The position numbers were made by a program, and so were the translations under genes. Below are positions 1-10,790 of a DNA stretch of 64,000 nt, one piece after another (the stretch's first letter is position 1; the number at the start of each line of letters is the position of its first letter). Origin of the DNA: Hyperoplus lanceolatus (taxonomy: Eukaryota; Chordata; Actinopteri; Uranoscopiformes; Ammodytidae); assembly GCA_026929865.2 (NCBI GenBank), contig CM049396.1, positions 38,156,501 to 38,220,500 on the forward strand, given 5' to 3'. A model generated the notes under the pieces. The model made no database searches and was not told the DNA's origin. It saw nothing but the letters and a program-made list of their open reading frames with translations.

Positions 1-584
1 AGATGTGTTTCAAATTTCAAAACACATTCTCATGTTATGTGAGAGATTGGTTAGATGTTCACATATGACCAACCATTCCTCAACAACTATGAACTAGCAT
101 TATGTATTATTATCATAATAATATAAATCTGATGAAGCTGACAAGTATATCTTATAAATTTGACATATCTGACGGTGGTGACATTTACCCAGATAACCAT
201 CAAATACGTAGAATAATCAATAATAGTGATTGTATAACAGCATATTATTGGTTGAGCGTTAATTCAAAGATTCACATTAGTCTTTCAATCAGACTAGCTC
301 TAAAAGACTCACACCAAATCGCCTCATTTTGTATATCATCCTGTACTTTTTAAAGAATCATCCATGACAAAAGAAGATTGTGAGAGTTTCCATAAATACA
401 GTATTAGAAAAACTAATACTAATTATTATAATACTAATTATAATTAATATAATTATAATAACTTGAAAACCACTCAAATATAATGCCTTCACATTGAATG
501 TCAACTCCGTCATTCGCCTGTCACCACCATCAGACAGGAAATCTGACGGAGTTGACATCTGACGGTGTTGACATATTTAACGTT
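1..584. other. AT-rich non-coding stretch with a short hairpin
   Basis: No coding region is supported here. The one structured part is at about 498-575, where TGTCAACTCCGTC pairs with GACGGAGTTGACA at 548-560. A further direct copy of the TCTGACGG(T/A)G(T/G)TGACA word follows, and a related word lies near 167-183. I do not recognise the family. It may be a piece of a small inverted-repeat element. Confidence 0.4.
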
Positions 585-977
585 TCTGGTAACACTTTAC
601 AATAAGAGTACATTAATTAATGGTTAGTTAATGCCTAATAAGGGTTAATTAAACATTAGTTAACTGTTAACTAATGTGTTTATTAATCATCAACTAATGA
701 TGTTCATGTTAACTAAGGTATTAATTACAACATTATTTAATGTTTATAAATATCATATATTAACCTTAGTTAATACACAATTAAGCATTAACAAACAGTT
801 GATTATTATAATAATAAGCATTAATTAACTGTTAACAAATGTAATTTTTCTAACATTACCTAAGCATAATTAACCATTTGTTAACGGTCTTTGTGACCCT
901 TATTGTAAAGTGGGAACACTTTATCCATTAAGTAACACTTAATAAATGCATAACAGAGCTGAATAGGCATTACTTAA
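585..977. repeat. Left part of a TTAACACTTTACAATAAGG-type repeat array
   Basis: The segment opens with TAACACTTTACAATAAGAG and near 890-910 has the reverse complement CCCTTATTGTAAAGTG, so it is bounded by inverted ends. The interior is rich in TTAAC/GTTAA words. The same unit resumes at 2592 after an insertion. This is a common style of teleost interspersed or satellite-like repeat. Assignment to a named family would need a repeat library. Confidence 0.7.
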
Positions 978-2591
978 AGCTCACATATTTTGCACTTTGC
1001 TGTCAATTTTATATGGTCTAAGTAGTCCCTAACACTTATTTTTTTAGATGTTTGCTGAAAAACCCGTTCAGGTCATTTATTGTAGCAAGCCTCTATACCC
1101 TGATTGTCCTCTGGTCTCAGGATGACCTATATTTGTGCGATCTGGCTGGCCCCTCCCACCTCTCTGCCGGGCTTTCTTTATATGTCCATGGGGCTCTCCC
1201 ACCGTCTCTGCCGTGCTCTCGCGATACTAGAGAGACACTGCGTGACTGCGAACACAGTGTTTACCCGGAGCTAAGCCATACTTTTAACAATTTGACATGA
1301 TTAAAACCAGTGAAAACAGTAGCTTCAAAGTTTGATTTCTACATGAATATCTTCCCATCCTTTGTCATGTTAAAAACGAGTCATTATTAGACTGCGAGGG
1401 GAAAGCTAAGTTAGTGTATTAGGAGCAAAACTTGGTGCTACAACCGAAGCTACATGGGCGCTAACGCTAAAAATAAGACTCAGGCGATTTAAACCAGTGA
1501 AAACAGTAGCTTCAAAGTGTGATTTCTACAGGAATATCTTCCCATCCTTTGTCATGTTAAAAACAAGTCATTTTCAGACTGCTGTGGGGAATATAAACAG
1601 CGTGTTATGAGCAAAAGCTGGTTGCTTATCCCAAAGCTAATAGCTATACACCAGTCAGGCAAAACTACCAATAAAAACTATTATTTTAGTTTCACCGTTT
1701 AAAAAAAAGCACATGTAGCTTCCTATCCGTTGTGTTAATAAAAACGAGGCATTATTAGACTGCAAGGGGAAAGCTAAGTTAGCGTATTAGGAGCAAAACT
1801 TGGTGCTACAACCGAAGCTACATGTGCGCTAACGCTAAAAATAAGACTCAGACGATTTAAACCAGTGAAAACAGTAGCTTCAAAGTGTGATTTCTACAGG
1901 AATATCTTCCCATCCTTTGTCATGTTAAAAACGAGTCATTTTCAGACTGCTGTGGGGAATATAAACAGCGTGTTATGAGCAAAAGATGGTTGCTTGTCCC
2001 AAAGCTAATAGCTATACACCAGTCAGGCAAAACTACCAATAAAAACTATTATTTTAGTTTCACTGTTTAAAAAAAGCACAGGTAGCTTCCTATACGTTGT
2101 GTTATTAAAAACGAGGCATTAATAGACTGCTTAAGATAAATGGTTAAGATAAATTAGTGGAGTATGAGCAAAAGCATTCTGTGTTGGTGTATGTAACATT
2201 CAGGCTGTACTAAGGGCATCTTGTCGCTTAGCGGGGAAAACAATTTGGCTGTCGAAAATTTTCCATCGGATCTCGGGGCCGTGGACCAATAACAAATGGG
2301 GGGGTGGGGTTATCATAGACTACTGCACGGTGGACGTTTCTGGGGGGGAAGCATGGACATATAAAGAAAATATGGGGATGTGGCTGTGCCAACTATTACG
2401 TAATAGTCGGCGAGAATTCTGACTGGAGTATATTGGGGGGGGGGGGGAGGAGTGGGGGTTTCAGAAAGGGGGAGAGTGAGAAAAGGAGAGATTGTTATTT
2501 TTTTGATATTTTGGCAGTCTCTAGGCACACCGTGGACCCATGGATATGTTAGAACACATTTAAAAAGTGCATTTAGCATAATATGTGACCT
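978..2591. mobile_element. 1.6-kb TTAA-inserting DNA transposon (Kolobok/piggyBac-like, non-autonomous)
   Basis: TTAA at 974-977 and 2592-2595 flanks termini AGCTCACATATT and AATATGTGACCT, which are inverted repeats apart from one base. Removing the element joins GCATTACTTAAGCACAATTAACC, which matches the intact array units further right (GCATTACCTAAGCATAATTAACC). That proves an insertion into the array. No transposase ORF is visible. The interior holds a ~368-bp tandem duplication and G-rich tracts near 2297-2350 and 2435-2449. Confidence 0.8.
1304..2110. repeat. Nested direct repeats inside the TTAA element
   Basis: The phrase AAACCAGTGAAAACAGTAGC recurs at 1304, 1491 and 1859, giving spacings of about 187 and 368 bp. 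The intervening words (GGAGCAAAACTTGGTGCTAC; CAGACTGCTGTGGGGAATAT) alternate, so the array is an A-B-A-B higher-order repeat. Copies differ at only a few positions, which suggests recent duplication. No coding potential is apparent. Confidence 0.85.
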
Positions 2592-2970
2592 TTAAGCACA
2601 ATTAACCATAATAGGTATTAGTTAAGTGTAATTAACCACTTATTAATGCTCTTTGTGACCCTTATTGTAAAGTGGCAACCATTTCTCATGAAGTAAATCT
2701 TAACAAAGGTATACTAGTGCTGAATAAGCATTAGCTTAGCATAATTAACCTATTATTAATGTTATTTGTGACCCTTATTGTAAAGTGGGAACCATTTCTC
2801 ATGAATTAACACTTAATAAAGGCATACTAGTGCTGAATAAGCATCACCTAAGCATAATTAACCTATTATAAATGTTATTTGTGACCCTTATTGTAAAGTG
2901 GGAACCATTTATCACTTGTTACACTTTATAAATGCAAATTTGTGCTGAATAAGGATTACCTAAGTACAAT
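2592..2970. repeat. Right part of the split tandem array, about 113-117-bp units
   Basis: The phrase TTTGTGACCCTTATTGTAAAG recurs near 2651, 2767 and 2880, each followed by GTGG(G/C)AACCATTT and, later in the unit, GTGCTGAATAAG. Unit length is about 113-117 bp. The unit near 890-975 on the far side of the TTAA insertion belongs to the same array. A fragment of the same family (GTAACACTTTACAATAAGGG) occurs again at about 18,212. Confidence 0.8.
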
Positions 2971-3194
2971 CCATCAAACAATAATGCTCTTTATGACCCA
3001 TGTAAGTCCTCTATAATAACAATATTAAACAATACTGAAATATTTCCAACTGGAAACCAATTCAAGACAACATTCTGTTATCAATACAATTCAGTCACAT
3101 TTAAAAAAGGAATAAAATGTAGTTATTTTAATTATAATCTTTGGTTTTATTTTGCTCTCACATTTGACATAAGCCATCAAGAAAAAAAATAGTT

Positions 3195-3196
<2 letters not shown>

Positions 3197-3254
<58 letters not shown>
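3197..3254. repeat. (TAA)n microsatellite
   Basis: Nineteen or so uninterrupted TAA units are followed by a short CAT run. It is a simple sequence repeat, likely polymorphic. Confidence 0.95.
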
Positions 3255-3305
3255 CATCATCATAGTTAAATTAATATGTAATAATGAATAATTCTGATAA
3301 TAAGT

Positions 3306-3362
3306 AAAGCTGCAAGTGATGACTGGGCCCTCGCACCATTTGCCTCTTGGTGCGCGGCCGGG
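3306..3362. repeat. Dispersed teleost repeat fragment
   Basis: The phrase AAAGCTGCAAGTGATGACTG, followed by GGGCCCTCGCACC and GGTGCGCGGCCG, resembles an end that recurs in fish genomes (from memory, not verified). No partner end could be placed with confidence. It may be one terminus of the element carrying the adjacent Merlin transposase. Confidence 0.35.
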
Positions 3363-3556
3363 TAAGTACCTAAGTTCAAACAGTAAGAATAATAAATACT
3401 GGTGCTTTCTGTGCTTGGGCCCTTATTATATATAAAAAACAAACATGATCACTTAAAACAAGGACAAATTAACTTGGTCCAACATGAATAATTCAATCTA
3501 AACCTGAACATTTCGGATTTCTTTTCTTTTGTTCAGTTGAACTTTGTCGAATGTCC

Positions 3557-4411
3557 TCAATAAGCCTCCCAAAAGAGCCAGTAGGTCCATTCGATGACAG
3601 AGAGATGCTCTTTAAGCAGGGCCTCTGTCCTGTTCCCTCTCAGTCGCCATATCTTCCCCTTGTATGTGGCCCATGCTCTCTCCAGGTTCTGTGTATGGCT
3701 GCCTGTTACAGGGTCAACAAACCAACGACTGTGATTGACGGGAAAGTGTCTGAATCCAAGATTAGTCAAAATCACTCAGGATGGTGCTTCTGGGACGCAC
3801 ATGGTGCACAACAAGTGGGATAAGATGCTCTCTGGACCTCCGGTCAACCAATCTTAAAATTGGTCTACGCCTTCGTCCAACCCCCATCATCCCGAACACC
3901 CACTTTCTCCTCCGCCAGGTGTTAATGAAATGTCCTCGTGCATACTGAAAGAAAATGTAATTTACATTTCAGGTCAAATCAGTCAATATTATCACTTACT
4001 ACTTGTTTAAATAGTGTTATAATTATTATACATATCCTGTTATTGTATACCCCTAAAGTTTCTGACAAAACTAAATTGTCTAGTTTAATCAATAGATTAT
4101 TAAATTTATTTATTGATAGTTAAAAAATTGTTCTCAGTAACAGCCCAAATTATGTAAATATCATCCACCATCCATATATCTCTCCTACCTTCCGCTTATG
4201 ACGAAAGTTGCTCTCATCCAGCATCACAAACTCCATGCGACTTCCAACGATCTGGCCCTTCCTTCGAGCATATGATGCCATTGAGGTTAGGCATATGCTC
4301 CTTATCTTCTGGGCAAGCTTTGAGAGAGTTCTTGAGCTTCCAGCAATACCATCCTCAATCATGTCAACTTGGCGCAATCTGAGCCCCCTGGGTGAACCTG
4401 TGTTTCAATGA
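3557..4411 (-). pseudogene. Merlin-superfamily (IS1016/ISXO2-like DDE) transposase, broken
   Basis: Read on the minus strand, an upstream segment (about 4394-4190) ends in VMLDESNFRHKRK, which fits the first catalytic Asp region (DES.F..RKY) of Merlin transposases. A GT donor at 4188 and an AG acceptor near 3945 define a 244-bp intron. The next exon opens YARGH and contains KWVFGMMG and RPRSTILSD, the second Asp region. The frame then breaks and resumes as LGFRHFPVNHSRWFVDPVTG and SHTQNLE.AW, the hallmark C-terminal motif carrying the last acidic residue. The break near 3775 appears to be a small deletion of the residues expected between SD and LGF. A premature stop follows EWTYWLFWEAY. The element is therefore inactive. 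The family call is strong; exact exon ends are inferred. Confidence 0.85.
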
Positions 4412-4579
4412 CAGATAGGGTACATTGAGGAGACAAATACAGTTCCTAGTTCAGAACATTGAATATCACACAAGACTAGGCAGGCCCAGTTAAGCTGTAC
4501 CCAGCTACAACACCAGGAAAAAGAAGAAAAAATTACAAAAGAGTATCTGAACTTTTCCATCCTGATTCATTTATGAAGG

Positions 4580-5517
4580 CAGGGCTGTACAGTGCGATAG
4601 TTTTGATCACATTTGCTACTGAAATTGATAACGTGCGATGATGAATACAAGTCCACTCACACTAATGCGACAGCTTGCTAATGAGCAGATGCCGCTTTGA
4701 GACACAGAGTTGCGCTGCACAACACTGCTTAGAAGGCTCTACATTAACAGTCTCCAAATGCGGATATATGTAGTCTTAGGCAAGTAAGTTATTGAGTCCA
4801 CCCTCCACTTTGGCTAGTGAAAGATGTGTGCTCAAGATCTGTGCTTGTGCGGCGATTCTAGTGTCTAATAAACTTCACCATCGGAGACGGCTCTTAACAT
4901 TAACGCGGTTAAGGTAGCACGTGTGCAAACAGAACATTTCCTGTGGCCCTTCACATTAAAAGTCTGTTACTAGCCAAACATAAGTTGACTTTTATTTTGA
5001 AGCAGGTAAGAACAGGAAGTTAGCGCTTTACAGCCCTGCAGTGCTCTAGCTTGAAAATCAACTCGTTCAGCTGCAGAGAGCAGTCAACAGTAGTCTATTT
5101 AAACAAAGTATGAAATAAGCCATGGAAGAACAACTCCTAACACATTCACAACAACCTATTTAACTTGGCCTAAATTATTATTAGCCTAATATAATAATAT
5201 ATAGATATAGATATTATTTTTATAGTTCTATGGGGGGAAATTATTCTGAATCAGCAAAAAATTACCATTGGCAGGTTTGACTCTTTTGTCTAAATTGCAA
5301 TCAGTGCACCCCTATTAATTTTTCTACAATTATTACTGCACAATAGGATATAATTCATTGAGAATCTCAAATTAAAACAATATGACATGCTCAAGGGTTA
5401 GGGTCATGCAAGTTTTTGAACATACTTGGTGTGCTACCAAATTTATTTTTGGGCTACTGTATTGTTTTGCTTGCTAGCACCAGTGCTACCACTTTAAAAA
5501 ATAAGCGTACAGCCCTG
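4580..5517. mobile_element. hAT-like non-autonomous element (CAGGGCTGTAC termini)
   Basis: An exact 11-bp inverted repeat, CAGGGCTGTAC and GTACAGCCCTG, bounds 938 bp. Internal sequence (CCTTCACATTAAAAGTCTGT, TTGACTTTTATTTTGAAGCA) is shared with the diverged region near 46,640-46,720. That supports one family with the GGGCTGTGCGATATGG relic there. No matching 8-bp target duplication was found, so the boundaries could be imperfect. There is no coding region. Confidence 0.6.
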
Positions 5518-5651
5518 GAAGGTTATGAATCAACTTAGGTTCAGGAAAAGGGCCACACCTGCCTGAAATCTGAGACTTCCAGACACACCCACCCTTCACC
5601 CTTCATCCCCTGTTCCCGCATACCTCCTACATTCATCTTCCATTTCTAACT

Positions 5652-6592
5652 GTAGGTTAGGGCTGAGCAATATATTGAATATGTGATGTATCGTGAGATG
5701 TTCTCCACGGGGTGTATAAAATGAACCTATCGCGACCATCGAATGCAAACTGGCACTTAATGTGTTTTTTTTGCAGCCGCCGGCAAACTCGCTGCTGTTC
5801 ACTTCTCTCGTTCTTTCCTGTGGCTCTAGGTAGGTTCTGTCCATGGGTCTGAAATATAGGTGAGCGAGACTGAGGCCATTTTTACATGGCCAAATGAATG
5901 CCACTAGCTTTCATGAAGGTTTAGGTGTAAGCTTAGTTACAAGTATTGCAAATTGCAAGCTTACTGTCCTCTTTTTTCACCGTGTGGAACTTGTGAAAAA
6001 ACTGTGAAAAGCTTTCATTGTGAAGCCGCAGCCTTAATGCTCTGTTAACAGTAACTTAACTGCTACGCACTGATCTGTATATAGTGTTTTTTAATGTAGA
6101 AAGCGGTGTCCGGGCATTACCGGTGGTGACACAAGTTTATTTTGTTCGAAAAACTGGCAGAGCACAAATCTTCACCAGCCAAGTGGCAGGTTGTTTCAAT
6201 AACTTACTTTTCACTTGGACTCAATTATCTCGTATTTGGCGAGTGTTATATTCGAGCCCTGCATGAGACTATCAGCTGATCACAGTGATGGTGCAGCGGA
6301 GACACCGTGCATGCTGCCTTCTAATCTTCTTACTCGCATGTGGCTATCTTGACAGCAAATGTTTTAGTCCTACGCATATAGTATGGAGTGGAGCCGTGAC
6401 GTCATCGTTATCACAGGGAACGGTATTGCTATTCACATGGTGATGCTGAAGTTGCGTTTTGAAAAGATTCTACTCTCAAAACTGGTTTTAAAAGTTTACA
6501 TTTTCAAGACTGCATTTGCTGTTATCATCATAGGCTGCAAACGTATAAATGCTTTTGCGTTTGTGCCGTTATCGTTATCGTATAACGCCCCC
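5652..6592. mobile_element. Relic of a GGGCTGAGCAATATAT-type hAT-like repeat
   Basis: It starts with AGGGCTGAGCAATATATTG and ends near TTATCGTATAACGCCCCCCT, a degenerate inverted relation typical of the abundant GGGCTG(G/T)GCGATAT family in fish. No TSD is visible. Short ORFs inside have no recognisable domain. Confidence 0.4.
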
Positions 6593-6675
6593 CTGAACCC
6601 CCAAACTGAGTCTCAGTTCACCAGTACTCCAGTACATCCTCTGCTGATCAGTTTCCAGCCTGTGGCAATGAGGCA

Positions 6676-6975
6676 ATGGCAGAAAACCCTTGGAGACCTG
6701 AGGTGATTGGAGCAGAGCACATTCGGGAGTGTTGCGTTGTCCACTACGAAGGTGATGCATACCCAGGCATCATCCTGGGTGTGGAAGCACACAACGTGCA
6801 AGTTGAGTGTCTCGCCAGAAACGGCATCAATAAGTTCTTCTGGCCCAGTCGGGATGACATCTGCTGGTACCATGATGGACAAATCCTGTCCCTTTTTAAA
6901 GAACCTCATTATCTGAACAGGCGCTCTGTCCAGATTGACCCGGCTGTCTGGAAATATGTTGAAGAACACCTGTAG
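6676..6975 (+). CDS. Terminal exon encoding a domain with FFWP/CWY motifs; function unknown
   Basis: One open frame of 99 codons ends in TAG. A splice-acceptor-like tract ending GGCAG lies just after the first ATG, so this is probably the last exon of a longer gene and the true exon may begin near 6683. Visible features are a Tudor/chromo-like start (VVHYEGDAYPGIILGVE), then NKFFWPSRDDICWY, then an ILSLF...P region and DPAVWKYVEEHL. From memory, a similar module recurs at the C-terminus of multicopy, transposon-associated fish proteins. I cannot name it. A polyadenylation-like ATTAAA lies near 7241, and the 3' flank is AT-rich. The frame is undamaged and codon use looks coding. Confidence 0.6.
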   Translation: MAENPWRPEVIGAEHIRECCVVHYEGDAYPGIILGVEAHNVQVECLARNGINKFFWPSRDDICWYHDGQILSLFKEPHYLNRRSVQIDPAVWKYVEEHL

Positions 6976-7259
6976 GCTACAACTAAACCTTTCCCAACAC
7001 CACACACGCTTTATCTGACAGCATAAGGTTCAAACCAAGATGTTCATGTGGGTGGGGAGGACAAAATGTTTTCAATGTTCAGCGTTCTGATAGAAGGGTG
7101 ATTGGGCCGCTATATTTGTTGCCTATTCCTTTTTTGTTGTTGTAGCAAAGATTATTTATTGCTGTGTTTATGCTGTACATCTTTTTTAGTTTTCATATTA
7201 ATTTGATATGAACTGTTACAATGTTATCAAGCAATACTACCATTAAAAAGAGATAGCTA

Positions 7260-8080
7260 ATTTGTGTATTTTAATATTTGTGTCCACCCTGTCATGTGAA
7301 TGTCCACCCTGTCATCTTGACATTTTAATATAAAAATGCAGTCATAGTGTCATCTATCTTAATGTTCAAACTAATGTATATAAACTAAGTGGGGGATGGG
7401 ATAATATGCAAAAAAAAATTCAACAAAGTCACTTTTTATTCGAAATAAAAGAAAAGGTATGTGCAACTCGTACGTGTTTCTTTAAAAACAAACAACCTTT
7501 ATTGTTTTTTCTTCATTTTATGTATAGTATTAAATCAAACAAATATAATTGTATAGGATAGGGACATCATACCTTTAATAAAATGTAGTTTTCATCTTTA
7601 TATTCAAATAAAAAACATATTTAGAATGAACTTATATGTCTCCGACAGGGTGGACATATCTTACATGTTATCGTCTGAAAAATGGGCCATAATTACCTGA
7701 AAATATGTGTGGGAGCTCCGTTAATATATATTTCCACAACTTCAGTGTCCTCTATTTATGATAATGCATAAAAAAATTGTTGAAGTATTGTGAGAGCCAA
7801 AAGGCACCCCACAGCGATATTGACCCATTTCTATGTTACAAGACTTGCAGTAATCTTGTATTTACCTTAATAGGATATTATTAGTACGGAGATCAGGGGC
7901 CTAACAAAGACTTCAAAGAGAGAATTTGGGATAAGGGATTATTTTAAAAAATCTGAACTGACTGTTTTTTTTTTCAAACATGCAAATTTTTTCTTTCTGC
8001 TTTTTGGTAATTCTGTCTCTCCAAATTATTCCAGAAAATAGTACTAAATAGCCCACATTGACACAGGTGATTTAGCCGTA
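7260..8080. other. AT-rich non-coding stretch with GTCCACCCTGTC words
   Basis: GTCCACCCTGTCAT occurs twice at about 7280-7315, and its reverse complement GACAGGGTGGAC lies at about 7645-7657. Otherwise I see only AT-rich sequence, no gene and no clear element ends. Confidence 0.4.
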
Positions 8081-8087
8081 GCTTTCT

Positions 8088-8180
8088 TCTCAAAGTGCAC
8101 CAGATTGATGAATTTTACTTTAAAAGGTTAAAATTTTTCTTCCGGGGGATCCCGGACCCCCCTAGAAGGTCCAGGGTCCC
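8088..8180. repeat. Fragment of a GTGCACCAGATTCATG repeat
   Basis: The words AAAGTGCACCAGATTGATGA and TTTTACTTTAAAAGG match, with few changes, the segment inside the hAT element at about 30,321-30,355. A GGGGGATCCCGGACCCCCC palindrome-like stretch follows. It is probably a shared internal or terminal piece of a hAT-type repeat. Confidence 0.5.
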
Positions 8181-9125
8181 AAACACAGTCAGCTGTTATA
8201 GTTCTACCTTTACGCACGGCGGGTGGAGACAAACCCAAAACATACAGCGGAGCTCGGCGGTGATAAGGAAACAATAGTCTACACTTAAGTTTAACAATAA
8301 ACGTCATAAAGACACACTTAAATTAACGATCTCTGCCCATACAAAAAGCACTGACTTGGATAACTTGATGGAGCGATCGATGTGCAAAAATCATCCGGCA
8401 ACGGGCGGGCGGGAGCCTTTTTCTTTTTCCTCCCATCAGCTGTTCTAATGCACCCTTTGCGCACGGTGGTTGAGACGAACCCTACACTAAAGTTAAACAT
8501 GAAACTTTGTAACTACACACTTAAAATAACTATCTCTGCCCGTACAAAAAAAAGACTTGGATTACTTGAGGAGCGACCAATGTGCAAATGTGTGACGGGC
8601 TGTTAAATTAATAATAAACAGCGTGCTGCACATTAGAACAGCATGTAGGCCTACATAAAATATCTCGTATCCTTCCTGAGAGGGCATACATGATATTTTT
8701 CCTGTTTTTTCAAGTTGATAGTTGGTCTTATCTTTACAGAAGACTTCTTTGTATTTTTTATGTCAGTTGAATTTTGTTTCAAATTGAATGCAAATGAGCA
8801 CAGTTCATATTCCAAAAGGCACAAATTCTTCCTTGACTGTTTTCGGTCAGTGTTTTTAGTTTTTAGGGAACATAATGGCATTTGGGCTTTAAAAGGCAAA
8901 CCTTTTTTTTGTCCGGACCAATTAATGTGAACATTGACAATTTCCTAATCCTAAAGTACTCTTGATAATCTTTGCACACACTAGACACACTTCTGATCAG
9001 ATATTGAAGCAGGTTAATACAAATAAACAAATTTGTACTTGTTTTCTCACACAATGAGAATCGATAAGAGAATCGATGCAGAATCGGAATCAGAATCGTT
9101 AAATTCTTATCAATTCCCATCCCTA
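8181..9125 (-). mobile_element. hAT copy of the TAGGGATGGGAATTGATAAGAAT family
   Basis: Read on the minus strand from 9125, it begins TAGGGATGGGAATTGATAAG. It then follows closely the left half of the element that starts at 18,900, with shared phrases such as GGAAATTGTCAAT, ATTAATTGGTCC, AACAGTCAAGGAAGA and GGAAGGATACGAGAT. The far end, seen in the 18.9-kb copy as GGTTCTCGATTCCCATCCCTA, is missing, so this copy is truncated. Two similar blocks near 8190-8340 and 8400-8560 (TACGCAC/GCGCACGG ... TCTCTGCCC(A/G)TACAAAAA) point to an internal duplication. Confidence 0.7.
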
Positions 9126-9437
9126 CTATTAACAGCTAGATATTTCATATAGATCTATCTGTTGTTCCATGGACGATAAAGAAAATAAGAAAGATCTGTA
9201 TATTGTTTCCATTTCCCTGTTACATTTTTGGCACCATGGGCCCAATAATAGGTTGGCGCGCACTGCAGTATCTTGACCATCTTGCCTCTTCGTGACAGAA
9301 TGACAGGCCTTCTCTGCCTCTGATTGGCTAGTAGGGTTCGCACTGGATAATAATTTCATGGTGAACCAATCAGAGGCCGTTTAGGGAGGGACAAACAATC
9401 CCTTGACATCCAGGGGGGAAAAGAGCCAATAGTATCC

Positions 9438-9771
9438 AGCTGCAGCCCCGGGGAACAATACTGAGTCGGGGCGGGAGTACTTAGTCTGGGCGGAAGAAAA
9501 TACAAATACATTTCGAACGTTATTTAGACAAATTATATTGTTTTGGGGATTAAGTTCAGGCATCACAGCTGGGTGGTTAGGGCAAGGGGACAGGGAGAGG
9601 TTAGAATATAGATAGAACATTAGATTAGCCACGGCGCTAGCCACGGCGCTAGCTACACTCGGCTAACGGAACACCGCGGCGGCCATCTTGAGAAGGTCAC
9701 GTCAAACAATAAAAAAGACCGCAGACCGATAGGCTAGCCCCGACACAGTATTGTTCTCCGGGGCTGCAGCT
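9438..9771. mobile_element. Foldback/MITE with AGCTGCAGCCCCGG termini
   Basis: AGCTGCAGCCCCGGGGAACA at 9438 pairs with TGTTCTCCGGGGCTGCAGCT ending at 9771. The pairing continues into AATACTG(A/T)GTCGGGG, giving inverted arms of about 35 bp around a ~265-bp centre. The centre holds a tandem duplication, AGCCACGGCGCT twice at about 9626-9650. There is no coding region and no clear TSD. Confidence 0.75.
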
Positions 9772-9777
9772 ACACTC

Positions 9778-10132
9778 TAATAATAATAATAATGGATTGG
9801 ATTTATATAGCGCTTTTCAAGGCACTCAAAGACACTGTACAGGGTTCCAGGTTCCATTCATTCACACACAGTCATACTGGTGGTGGTAAACTACCATAGT
9901 AGCCACAGCTGCCCTGGGGCAGACTGACGGAAGCGTGGCTGCCATTCAGCGCCTACGGCCCCTCCGACCACCACCTCAAACATACAGCAGTCATACACAT
10001 TCACACGAGGCAAGGTGGGTGAAGTGTCTTGCCCAAGGACACAACAACCATGACACAGGTGGCCGGGCGGGGATCGAACCACCAACCCTAGGATCATTGG
10101 CCAACCCGCTTAACCACCTGAGCCACGGTCGC
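9778..10132 (-). repeat. tRNA-derived SINE with LINE-type tail
   Basis: On the minus strand the 5' end GCGACCGTGGCTCAGGTGG carries a Pol III box A. GGTTCGATCCCCG is a good box B. The central GGGCAAGACACTTCACCC is a conserved SINE core word. The 3' end GAAAAGCGCTATATAAATCC and an (ATT)n tail resemble L2-type LINE tails. The copy at 14,903-15,257 is very similar. Confidence 0.9.
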
Positions 10133-10640
10133 ACTCAAAAGAGCAGGCCCCCAGGACTCTGCCTTCTCCGATCAGCCAGCATGGACAGGTGGCCACGCCT
10201 GGTATTACACGCTTTGACTGTCTGGGACGGGTCCGTAAAACAAAATAGAGATCATAGGGTGCCATCCCCATTCATTCCCAATACAATTTCATCAAACAGG
10301 AATGTATCTCCGCTAAATATTTCTGGATTTCAATCAAAGGCTCATACTTTTCTTTAGACCATGTACTAAAATTTTTCGCTTTTCAAAACGCCACCAAAAG
10401 CGTTTTATAGCCGCTTTATTTTCAGTTTTAGCCGTTTGGCTTGGAGCCGCTAAAGGAGTCGTAGTGAAACGGCCAGCCCGGCCTCCGATGGCGGGAGGAA
10501 TCTTTGTTTATCACTATATTACTTTACAACGATGGGGTGTAATTTAAAGATTATATATAGAGAATCATCTGGGATTAGTAACTTATACTTCCAAGGTCGA
10601 TAAACAATGCAACTGTGCTCGTCCCACTTAGCTTAATGCA
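10133..10640. other. No gene or clear element recognised
   Basis: This is moderately GC-balanced sequence. The end of the frame covering 10,133-10,357 reads partly out of the SINE and shows no domain. CGCTTT/GCCGTT-rich words near 10,378-10,450 look repeat-derived but could not be delimited. Confidence 0.4.
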
Positions 10641-10790
10641 CGGACATATTATAACGTTACACTGCTCGAGAATGAGTAACGTCAGTGAAACGTACCCTGT
10701 GTGTCATGCTTTAGGGGCGTGTTAGGCACCCATGAAGCAGAAAGTCACTTCCTTGTGGATTTCCTGCGCCAATGAGCAGCTTTCATAAGA

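Noticed and set aside
1052-1300. 82-codon frame with a hydrophobic start
   Set aside because: Lies inside a non-coding TTAA element and contains the dispersed TTTCTTTATATGTCCATG word.
4580-5517. An 8-bp TSD for the CAGGGCTGTAC element
   Set aside because: Flanks TATGAAGG and GAAGGTTA do not match when aligned at the termini.
9935-10357. 140-codon frame
   Set aside because: Most of it reads across a SINE on the opposite strand. No protein domain.
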